This document shows positions 15,464 through 22,355 of a stretch of 64,000 bases of DNA, one piece after another (position 1 is the stretch's first letter; each line of letters starts with the position of its first letter). The notes beneath the pieces are model-generated. The model made no database searches and was not told the DNA's origin. It worked only from the letters and a program-made list of their open reading frames with translations. Origin of the DNA: Microbispora triticiradicis (GTDB taxonomy: Bacteria > Actinomycetota > Actinomycetes > Streptosporangiales > Streptosporangiaceae); the NCBI GenBank assembly GCA_003260025.2, contig QFZU02000047.1, positions 25,111 through 89,110 on the forward strand, in the 5' to 3' direction. The translations under genes were made by a program, and so were the position numbers.

Positions 15464-17149
15464 TTACACCTCGACGACCACCGGGATGATCATCGGCCGG
15501 CGGCGGTAGGTGTCGCTCACCCAGCGCCCCACCGTACGGCGGATCGTGCGCCGGATCTGCATCTCGTCGGCGACGCCCGCCGCGGCGACCTCCTGCAGCG
15601 CGGACTCGATCTGCGGCACGACCGCGTCGAAGGCGTCGGGGTCGATGCCCGAGCCACGGGCGGTGATCTCCGGCCCGCCGGTGAGCTTGCCGGTGGTGGA
15701 GTCCACGACGACGACGATGGAGATGAACCCCTCGTCGCCCAGGATGCGCCGGTCCTTGAGCGCCACGTCGGTGATGTCGCCCACGGAGGTGCCGTCCACG
15801 AACACGTACCCGCACGGGACCGCGCCGGCGATCCTCGCCCGGCCGTCGACCAGGTCCACGACCACGCCGTCCTCGGCAATCACGATGTTCTCGCGGGGCA
15901 CGCCGGTCAGCTCGGCCAGCCGGGCGTGCGCCCGCAGGTGCCGCCACTCCCCGTGCACCGGCATGAAGTTCGACGGCTTGGTGAGGTTGAGCACGTACAG
16001 CAGCTCACCCGCCGCCGCGTGACCCGAGACGTGCACCCGCGCGTTGCCCTTGTGGACCACCCGGGCGCCCCAGCGGTTGAGGCCGTTGATGACCTTGCTG
16101 ACCGCCGTCTCGTTGCCGGGCACCAGCGACGAGGCCAGCAGGACCGTGTCGCCCTCGGCGATCCTGATCGGGTGGTCGCGGTTGGCCATGCGCGACAGCG
16201 CCGCCATCGGCTCGCCCTGGGAGCCGGTGCAGATCAGCACCACGTCCTCCGGCGGCCACTCCTCGATCTCCCGTGAGTCGACGAGCAGGCCCGCCGGCAC
16301 CTTCAGGTAGCCGAGCTCGCGCGCCACGCCCATGTTGCGGACCATCGACCTGCCGATGAGCGCGACCTTGCGGCCGTGCTTCTCGGCCGCGTCCATGATC
16401 TGCTGCACGCGGTGGATGTGCGAGGCGAAGCTGGCCACGATGATCCGCTTCGCGGCGGTGCGGAAGACGTCGTCGATGACCGGCGCGATGTCCCGCTCGC
16501 TGGTGACGAAGCCCGGCACCTCCGAGTTGGTGGAGTCGGACATCAGCAGGTCGACACCCTCGGCCCCGAGCCGCGCGAACGCCCCGAGGTCGGTCAGCCG
16601 TCCGTCCAGCGGAAGCTGGTCCATCTTGAAGTCGCCCGTGTGCAGGACGAGACCCGCGGGGGTCCTGACCGCCACCGCGAGCGCGTCGGGGATCGAGTGG
16701 TTGACCGCGACGAACTCGCACTCGAACGGCCCGAACGAGCGCCGCTCGCCCTCGATCACCTCGACCTTCACCGGCTGGATGCGGTGCTCGGCCAGCTTGC
16801 TCTCGATGAGCCCGAGCGTCAGCCGCGAGCCGACGAGCGGGATGTCGCGCCGCTCCCGCAGCAGGTACGGCACCGCCCCGATGTGGTCCTCGTGGGCGTG
16901 CGTCAGCACGAGCGCCTCGATGTCGTCGAGACGCCCCCTGATGTAGTCGAAGTCCGGAAGGATGAGGTCGACGCCCGGCTGGTCCGGCTCGGGGAACAGC
17001 ACCCCGCAGTCCACCACGAGCAGACGGCCGTCGTACTCGAACACCGCCATGTTCCGGCCGATCTCGCCGAGACCGCCCAGCGCGACGATGCGCAGGCCGT
17101 TCTCCGGCGGCGGGGGCGGCGGCCCGAGTTCGGGATGCGGATGACTCAT
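15464..17149 (-). CDS. rnj: Ribonuclease J
   Basis: A 561-residue beta-CASP metallo-beta-lactamase ribonuclease, full length for the family. The zinc motif HAHEDH follows ALVLT at about residue 85, LLMSDSTNSE and IVASFASHIHRVQQ belong to the beta-CASP region, and GHAAAGEL and FMPVHGEWRHL are the late metal/phosphate motifs. The C-terminal RNase J domain ends in RPMIIPVVVEV. The enzyme combines 5'-exonuclease and endonuclease activity in mRNA decay and rRNA maturation. The N-terminus is a Pro-rich tail. The ATG has GAGGGGG upstream. It follows dapA on the same strand, the common actinobacterial arrangement, but ftsK is displaced by 15 kb. Confidence 0.97.
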   Translation of the reverse strand: MSHPHPELGPPPPPPENGLRIVALGGLGEIGRNMAVFEYDGRLLVVDCGVLFPEPDQPGVDLILPDFDYIRGRLDDIEALVLTHAHEDHIGAVPYLLRERRDIPLVGSRLTLGLIESKLAEHRIQPVKVEVIEGERRSFGPFECEFVAVNHSIPDALAVAVRTPAGLVLHTGDFKMDQLPLDGRLTDLGAFARLGAEGVDLLMSDSTNSEVPGFVTSERDIAPVIDDVFRTAAKRIIVASFASHIHRVQQIMDAAEKHGRKVALIGRSMVRNMGVARELGYLKVPAGLLVDSREIEEWPPEDVVLICTGSQGEPMAALSRMANRDHPIRIAEGDTVLLASSLVPGNETAVSKVINGLNRWGARVVHKGNARVHVSGHAAAGELLYVLNLTKPSNFMPVHGEWRHLRAHARLAELTGVPRENIVIAEDGVVVDLVDGRARIAGAVPCGYVFVDGTSVGDITDVALKDRRILGDEGFISIVVVVDSTTGKLTGGPEITARGSGIDPDAFDAVVPQIESALQEVAAAGVADEMQIRRTIRRTVGRWVSDTYRRRPMIIPVVVEV

Positions 17150-17250
17150 GACACCCCCTCAGCACGGCGCCGTTCGGTCACGCCGCCACCCCCGGTTCTT
17201 CCGTTCTCTCTTTTCCTGGTCAAGTCGCTCATTCGGCTCCATCTGTTGAT

Positions 17251-18165
17251 CTAATCCACAAGCTTGAGACCTCCCGTGATGAGGTCCTCCCGCAGCGCCG
17301 CGATCTGCTCCCGGGTGGCGTCCACCAGCGGAGGCCGGACGTGACCGCCGTCCTGGCCCAGCAGCGTCAGCGCCGCCTTCACCATGATCGCGCCCTGGGT
17401 CCGCGTCATGATCGCCGAGACCACCGGCAGGAGCCGCCGATGGGTCTCCAGGGCACCCGCCACGTCACCGGTGCGGTACATGTCGCACATGGCGGCGAGG
17501 TCGGGGCCCGCGACGTGGCCCACCACGCTGACGTAGCCGACCGCCCCCACCGACAGCCAGGGCAGGTTCAGCAGGTCGTCACCGGAGTAGAAGACGAGGT
17601 CGGTGCCCGCCATCACCTGCGAGCCGGCGAACAGGTCGCCCTTGGCGTCCTTCACCGCCGTGATGCGCGGGTGCTCCGCGAGCCGGAACAGGCTCTCCGT
17701 CGTGATGGGCGTGGCCGCACGCCCGGGAATGTCATAGAGCATCACTGGAAGGCCGGTCGCGTCGGCGACGGCGGTGAAGTGGCGGACGAGGCCCTCCTGC
17801 GGCGGCCTGCTGTAGTACGGAGTCACCACCAGCAGTCCGTGCGCCCCCGCGCGCTCGGCGGCCCGGGCCAGTTCGACGCTGTGCCGGGTGTCGTTGGTGC
17901 CCGCGCCCGCGACGATCGTGGCCCGGTCGCCCACGGCCTCGACCACCGCCCGCAGGATCCGGTCTTTCTCCTCGTCCGAGGTGGTGGGGGACTCACCGGT
18001 GGTGCCGCTCACGATCAGGCCGTCGTTGCGCTGATCGTCGACGAGATAGGCGGCGATCCGCTGGACGCCCTCGTAGTCGACGGCGCCGTCAGAGGTGAAC
18101 GGTGTCACCATCGCGGTCAAAGCGCGGCCGAAGGGAGCGTCGGAGGTTCCAGTTGGCGATGCCAT
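17251..18165 (-). CDS. dapA: 4-hydroxy-tetrahydrodipicolinate synthase
   Basis: A 304-residue DapA. Seen are AMVTPFTSDGAVDY, the substrate loop SGTTGESPTTSDEE, TPYYSRPPQEG with the catalytic tyrosine, and the Schiff-base lysine in AVKDAKGD. The enzyme condenses pyruvate with aspartate semialdehyde in the lysine/diaminopimelate pathway; dapB, the next step, is at 52.8 kb. The ATG at 18165 is the best match to the family N-terminus but has no clear ribosome-binding site, so the start could instead be the ATG at 18198. It is followed by rnj on the same strand after 101 bases. Confidence 0.95.
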   Translation of the reverse strand: MASPTGTSDAPFGRALTAMVTPFTSDGAVDYEGVQRIAAYLVDDQRNDGLIVSGTTGESPTTSDEEKDRILRAVVEAVGDRATIVAGAGTNDTRHSVELARAAERAGAHGLLVVTPYYSRPPQEGLVRHFTAVADATGLPVMLYDIPGRAATPITTESLFRLAEHPRITAVKDAKGDLFAGSQVMAGTDLVFYSGDDLLNLPWLSVGAVGYVSVVGHVAGPDLAAMCDMYRTGDVAGALETHRRLLPVVSAIMTRTQGAIMVKAALTLLGQDGGHVRPPLVDATREQIAALREDLITGGLKLVD

Positions 18166-18264
18166 AGACCGAACGGTACCCGGATCCGCGCGGGTCATGG
18201 ACGTCGCCACCCCGATATGTCCCGTCCCGTGACGCCTGCCGGGGACAGAGCCGGGGACGGAGAA

Positions 18265-18310
18265 AGAGGCCGCCGATATGTGCTCGGGGGTACACACATC
18301 GGCGACCTCT
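18265..18310 (-). terminator. Stem-loop terminator after the 106-residue gene
   Basis: Arms GCCGATATGTG (18272-18282) and CACACATCGGC (18293-18303), with one mismatch, extend outward through AGAGG/CCTCT with two unpaired bases per side. On the minus strand the stem is followed by TTTCTCC. It probably insulates dapA from the gene upstream. Confidence 0.55.
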
Positions 18311-18444
18311 ACCGGAGAATCGGCGTTCCTTACGCGGACGTTACACACCATCGCGCGAATTTTTTCCCGGAGGCCGCGAACGGCGTGCCATACCCCCTAC
18401 GACCAGGAACGTCGTGGTTCAGGGAGTTCAGCCTCCGAGCGTGC

Positions 18445-18765
18445 TCAGCGGGCCTCCCCCGTCAGCAGCTTGGTCCACAGGGGCTCGATCCTGGCGGAGA
18501 CGAGACGCTCGGTCTCGTGGACCTTCACCTCGCCCTCCCGTTCGGTGCGGCGGACGAACAGCAGCCCGCCCGCCTGGCACAGCTCGTAGATCGTGGGCCT
18601 GCACTCGCAGGTGTGACGCCGCACCCGGACACGGTCGCTGCGGGGAGTCGGTACCAGCCATGTGATGCACTCGTGCCCGTCCCAGGCGGGACCCACATGG
18701 ATGCCGTGATAAGGGGGCGGGAGCGGAATATCAACACCCGACCCCTTAGCGGCACAATCGCCCAT
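18445..18765 (-). CDS. Small hypothetical protein, 106 residues
   Basis: A 106-residue protein of unknown function. It has an acidic/aromatic core (PYHGIHVGPAWDGHECITWLVP), a CEC pair in RRHTCECRPTIYELC with a third cysteine, and basic segments. No signal peptide or membrane helix is seen. The ATG at 18765 has AAAGG eight bases upstream; a GTG at 18780 is possible. It diverges from a GntR/UTRA regulator across 113 bases and could be its target or simply a neighbour. A stem-loop at 18265-18310 follows it. Confidence 0.7.
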   Translation of the reverse strand: MGDCAAKGSGVDIPLPPPYHGIHVGPAWDGHECITWLVPTPRSDRVRVRRHTCECRPTIYELCQAGGLLFVRRTEREGEVKVHETERLVSARIEPLWTKLLTGEAR

Positions 18766-18878
18766 TGGCGGACCTTTCACCAGGCAAAGTTGGGGTCACA
18801 GGACACTTCCGTCACTCTGTGTCGCCCGGCGGATACGTCAAGATTTGGAGGACCCGTCACCCCCTCAGGGATGGATTG

Positions 18879-19616
18879 ATGGCAAACTCTGATCCGGTCT
18901 ACCTGCGAGTAGTCGAAGACATCCGCCGCCAGATCATCGACGGCACGCTCCCTCCGGGCGCACCGATCCCGTCGCGGCACCAGATAACCCGGAAGTACAG
19001 CGTCGGAGAGACGGCCGCGCGCCACGCGCTGCGCGTGCTCGCCCAGGAGGGCCTCATCATCAGCCGGGTGGGCTCCGGGCACCGGGTGCGGGAGAAACCG
19101 ATCCTGCTCCCGCTGCACCGCGGCCGTTCCCCCGAACCCCACGCCGCCTTCGCCAGCGACATGCACGCGGGCGGGCGGCATCCGAGCTGGAGCTGGCGCA
19201 GCGAGCTCGCGGACGCCCCGCCCGACATCGTCCACCGGCTGCGCCTGGGCGAATCCGGCCCGGTGATGCGGACCCGCCACATCTTCCGCGGCGACGGCAG
19301 GCCCCTCCAGCTGCTCACCACGTACGAGCCGATCGAGCCGGGGCAGGGCCAGGGCGCGGAGGAGGGCACCTACGAACGCAGGAGCGCGGCCTTCCGCCTC
19401 GCGGCGAGCGGTACGCCGATCACCGAGATCAGCGAGGCCGTGCACGTCCGCGTGCCCCAGCCGACCGAGAGCGATCTGCTGGAGCTGCCCGCCGGCGTGC
19501 AGGTGCTCCAGATCGAGCGCACGTACTGGTCGGGAGACCGGCCGGTCGAGACCAGCGACGCCGTGGTGCCCGGTGATCGCTTCCGCCTGGTCTACGGCAT
19601 TCCCAGCCCCCTCTGA
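18879..19616 (+). CDS. GntR/HutC-type transcriptional regulator with UTRA domain
   Basis: A 245-residue regulator. The N-terminal GntR winged helix runs from VYLRVVEDIRRQIIDGTLPPGAPIPS through ARHALRVLAQEGLIISRVGSGHRV (about residues 5-75). The C-terminal UTRA-type ligand domain covers about residues 100-240, with VMRTRHIFRGDGRPLQLLTTYEP and VLQIERTYWSGDRPVET. Family members bind sugar phosphates, histidine derivatives or similar small ligands. The ATG at 18879 follows CAGGG. It diverges from the small hypothetical gene, and RadC follows in the same direction after 52 bases. Confidence 0.92.
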   Translation: MANSDPVYLRVVEDIRRQIIDGTLPPGAPIPSRHQITRKYSVGETAARHALRVLAQEGLIISRVGSGHRVREKPILLPLHRGRSPEPHAAFASDMHAGGRHPSWSWRSELADAPPDIVHRLRLGESGPVMRTRHIFRGDGRPLQLLTTYEPIEPGQGQGAEEGTYERRSAAFRLAASGTPITEISEAVHVRVPQPTESDLLELPAGVQVLQIERTYWSGDRPVETSDAVVPGDRFRLVYGIPSPL

Positions 19617-19668
19617 CTGTCGGTGCCCGCTGGTACAACCGATCCGGATCCCCCGTCCGGAGGTGCCG

Positions 19669-20337
19669 ATGCGTGTCAAGGACCTGCCCCTGGCCGACCA
19701 GCCCCGTGAGAGGTTGCTGGCGTCCGGAGCGGCGGCGCTCGCCGACAGGGAGCTGCTCGCCCTGCTGCTCGGCTCGGGCAGCAGGGGCGTGAGCGCCGTG
19801 GAACTCGCCTCCCAGGTCATCGCCCACTGTGGCGACCTCGGCGAGCTGGCCCGCTCCGAGGCCCACCGGCTGCTCGCCGTGCCGGGAGTGGGCCCGGCCA
19901 AGGCGGCCCGGGTGGCCGCCGCCTTCCACCTCGTACGGCGGGCCCAGGCGGAGCCGGAGCGGAGCAGGATCACCTGCTCGGCCGACATCGCCTCGGCCGC
20001 CGCTCCCCTGCTGCAGGGGCACCCGCGCGAGCGACTGGTCGTGATCGTCTGCGACGGCCGCGGCGCGGTGCTGCGGCGCGCGGTGCTCAGCGAGGGCGGC
20101 AGCGACCACACACCGGCACCGGTCCGGGACATCGTCACCACCGTCCTCCTCTCCGGCGGGGCCGCCTTCGGCCTCGCCCACAACCACCCGAGCGGATCGC
20201 TCGATCCCAGTCCTGCCGACGTCGAGGTCACCGCCCGCCTCCACGAGGCCGCCGACACCGTCGGCCTCCGCTTCCTCGACCACGTGATCGTCACCGACAC
20301 CGCCTGGCGCCGGATCCCGTACGACCACCATCCGTAG
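19669..20337 (+). CDS. radC: RadC family JAB-domain protein
   Basis: A 222-residue RadC/UPF0758 protein of normal length. A helix-hairpin-helix-like N-terminus (VPGVGPAKAARVAAAFHLVRR) precedes the JAMM metalloprotease-fold domain with the metal motif HNHPSGSLDPSPAD, and the C-terminus FLDHVIVTD is typical. Despite its name, a DNA-repair role is not established for the family; it is common on chromosomes and mobile elements. The ATG has CGGAGGTG five bases upstream. It stands between two GntR-type regulators; nothing else nearby suggests an integrated element. Confidence 0.92.
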   Translation: MRVKDLPLADQPRERLLASGAAALADRELLALLLGSGSRGVSAVELASQVIAHCGDLGELARSEAHRLLAVPGVGPAKAARVAAAFHLVRRAQAEPERSRITCSADIASAAAPLLQGHPRERLVVIVCDGRGAVLRRAVLSEGGSDHTPAPVRDIVTTVLLSGGAAFGLAHNHPSGSLDPSPADVEVTARLHEAADTVGLRFLDHVIVTDTAWRRIPYDHHP

Positions 20338-20394
20338 TTCATATTAACCACAGCGGTCTACTACTCATATACAGCGGAATAGCATCTGTGTAGA

Positions 20395-20431
20395 TTGTAG
20401 GTAGACGTCCGATTTCGTCTATCATCGCTTC
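20395..20431 (+). promoter_or_regulatory. Likely leaderless promoter of the double-GntR gene
   Basis: TTGTAG (20395-20400) and TATCAT (20420-20425) are spaced by 19 bases, and only six bases separate the -10 element from the ATG. No Shine-Dalgarno is present, so transcription probably starts at or next to the start codon. The region is AT-rich relative to its surroundings. Confidence 0.45.
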
Positions 20432-20911
20432 ATGATTGATCGCGATGGACCGGTGCCGATCTACAAACAGATCGCCGAGATCATCCGGGAGCAGATCGAT
20501 CAGGGCGCGCTTGAGCCCGGTGACGCCGTCCCGAGCGAGACGGAGATGGAAGCCGAATACGGCATCGCCCGCCTCACGGCACGGCGCGTCACACGGGAGC
20601 TCCGCGAGCAGGGGCTCGTCTACACGGTGCAGGGCGAGGGGTCCTTCGTCGGCCGGCCGGGCACTCCGAGGTCGGCCGAACGGACGCCGGTCTATCAGCG
20701 CATGGCCATGGACGTCGTCGAGCAGATCCGCAGCGGAGATCTCCTCCCCAACCGGCGCATCCCGACCGAGAAGGCACTGATGAAGCAGTACGGCGTCGCC
20801 AAGGCCACCGCCCGCAACGCCGTGAACCACCTCCGGAAGCAGGGATGGGTGTTCACCGTCCCGCATCGCGGGACGTACGTGTCTCCACAGGAGGACTGGC
20901 CGCAGGACTGA
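20432..20911 (+). CDS. Regulator with two tandem GntR winged-helix domains
   Basis: A 159-residue protein made almost entirely of two GntR-type DNA-binding domains. Domain 1 (about residues 8-75) has PIYKQIAEIIREQIDQGALEP, VPSETEMEAEYG and GEGSFVG. Domain 2 (about 86-152) has VYQRMAMDVVEQIRSGDLLP, IPTEKALMKQYG and HRGTYVS. No ligand-binding domain is present, unlike usual GntR proteins. It may bind a direct-repeat site as a monomer or act as a core DNA-binding unit similar to short YtrA-like regulators. The ATG lacks a ribosome-binding site and appears leaderless. No clear target operon is attached; the coiled-coil gene follows after 131 bases. Confidence 0.88.
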   Translation: MIDRDGPVPIYKQIAEIIREQIDQGALEPGDAVPSETEMEAEYGIARLTARRVTRELREQGLVYTVQGEGSFVGRPGTPRSAERTPVYQRMAMDVVEQIRSGDLLPNRRIPTEKALMKQYGVAKATARNAVNHLRKQGWVFTVPHRGTYVSPQEDWPQD

Positions 20912-21042
20912 CCGCGCGTCACGCGCACCGCTTCACTTCCGGCGCGCCGCGCCGAGATGCAGGGCCGGGCGACGAGGACACGACGCTACGAGATCGCGAT
21001 TTCACGGTGCGTGATCGCCCTGGCATCCCTATCCTGTCGCGC

Positions 21043-21462
21043 ATGCCACAAGTTGAGGAGCGCATCGACGTCATAGAACGCGACGTCGCCGATTTCAAGA
21101 ACCACGTCCGGCTGCAGAACGCCATGCTGACCAAGTGCGGTGAGCAGTTGAGCGACCTGCGCATGGGTCAGCATGAGCTACAGAAGGGGCAGGAAGAGCT
21201 CCGTGCCACCACGGCCGAGCTACGCGCCGGGCAGGAGGAGTTGCGTGCCATCACGGACGATCTCCGGACCGGTCAGGACGAGCTCCGCAAGGGACAGAAG
21301 GAACTGCGTGCCGACACTGCCGCGATCCGCGAGACGCTGGAGGATTTCCGCGGCCTGTTCGCCTTCGTCATGGACGAGATCCGGCTCCAGAAGGCGTGGC
21401 GGGAGGAGTTCTCCGACAAGCTCGCTCGTGTGATCGCCAAGAGCGAGGGCGTGGAAGCGTAA
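21043..21462 (+). CDS. Heptad-repeat coiled-coil protein
   Basis: A 139-residue protein of unknown function. About residues 45-105 are eight consecutive near-perfect heptads (GQHELQK, GQEELRA, TTAELRA, GQEELRA, ITDDLRT, GQDELRK, GQKELRA, DTAAIRE), which predicts a long parallel coiled coil. A C-terminal aromatic/charged helix (FRGLFAFVMDEIRLQKAW) follows. No signal or membrane segment is visible. The ATG at 21043 is preceded by TATCCT seven bases upstream and no ribosome-binding site, suggesting a leaderless transcript like that of the regulator before it. Similar short coiled-coil proteins are frequent in actinobacteria; the role is unknown. Confidence 0.78.
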   Translation: MPQVEERIDVIERDVADFKNHVRLQNAMLTKCGEQLSDLRMGQHELQKGQEELRATTAELRAGQEELRAITDDLRTGQDELRKGQKELRADTAAIRETLEDFRGLFAFVMDEIRLQKAWREEFSDKLARVIAKSEGVEA

Positions 21463-21535
21463 CCGCGAACGTCGGGCGGCTCTCCGAACCCCTCCGCGCT
21501 TCCTCGGGCATGGAAAGCCGCCTGACCCCAGTTCC

Positions 21536-21555
21536 CGTACGCTGATTTGCGTACG
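21536..21555. promoter_or_regulatory. Inverted repeat CGTACGC-N6-GCGTACG upstream of the DUF2306 gene
   Basis: Perfect 7-bp arms 58 bases before the DUF2306 start. Its position fits an operator or a weak stem-loop after the coiled-coil gene. No T-run follows. Confidence 0.35.
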
Positions 21556-21612
21556 CGCGAGACCATCCGCGGGCGGATGCCGGGGCAGGGACGCGCCTGC
21601 GAGGCTGCGGCC

Positions 21613-22260
21613 ATGCGCAGACGAACGGCATGGCTGATGTTGATCGTCGCGGTTGTCGCCGCCTCGGTGCTCGTCTACCCGTACCTGGGTCTCGACATCG
21701 ACGACAGCCGCCTCGACGTGGGCGACAGCCTGCACTACCACGTCCTGGTGGGGCACATCGCGACCGCCGCCGTCGCGCTGGTGCTCGGCCCCCTGCAGTT
21801 CATGCCGCAGGTGCGGGCCCGCCGGCGGATCCACCGGACGATCGGCCGGGCCTATCTCCTCGCCGGGGTGCTGCCGTCCGCGGCGGTCACGATCCCGGTC
21901 GCGCTGTGGTCGGGCCGCGTCGTGACGCAGATCGGCCTCACCACCGCGGCCGTCCTGTGGCTGGTCACCGGCGGCCTCGCGTACCGGGCGGCCCGCCGGC
22001 GCGACTTCGTGAGCCATCGGAACTGGATGATGCGCAACTACGCGCTGACGTTCCTCGCGGTGACGTCGCGCGTCCTCGTTCCCCTGTTCCTGGTGACCCA
22101 GATCCCCTTCCGCGGGGCCGGGGCGGTGGGAGAACTCGCGACCTCGATGATCCCCATCGGGCAGACGCTGGGCTGGATCGTCAACCTCGTCGTGGTCGAA
22201 GCCGTCATCCGGCGGCGTACTCGCGTACCCGAAGCCCGCCTGGATCCTGTAGCACGGTGA
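21613..22260 (+). CDS. DUF2306 membrane protein
   Basis: A 215-residue integral membrane protein with about five or six hydrophobic helices, starting with AWLMLIVAVVAASVLVYPYLG. Family features are HYHVLVGHIATAAVALVLGPLQFMP, RRIHRTIGRAYLLAG and SHRNWMMRNYALTF; the conserved histidines and arginines resemble heme- or redox-linked membrane proteins, but no function is established for DUF2306. The ATG at 21613 is preferred on position of the first helix, with only weak GAGG upstream. It precedes the LLM/FAD fusion gene by 95 bases in the same direction. Confidence 0.85.
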   Translation: MRRRTAWLMLIVAVVAASVLVYPYLGLDIDDSRLDVGDSLHYHVLVGHIATAAVALVLGPLQFMPQVRARRRIHRTIGRAYLLAGVLPSAAVTIPVALWSGRVVTQIGLTTAAVLWLVTGGLAYRAARRRDFVSHRNWMMRNYALTFLAVTSRVLVPLFLVTQIPFRGAGAVGELATSMIPIGQTLGWIVNLVVVEAVIRRRTRVPEARLDPVAR

Positions 22261-22355
22261 GGTCCACCCCGACCTGGAATACGCCGCCGCCTCGACAAGT
22301 TGCGTCGCATATCGTCTGTTCTACAGATTATTTGTGACACAGAGAGGTCCCGGCG

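Noticed and set aside
19669..20337. RadC as a sign of an integrated mobile element
   Set aside because: No integrase, repeats flanking it or plasmid-type genes are seen nearby; RadC alone is not diagnostic.
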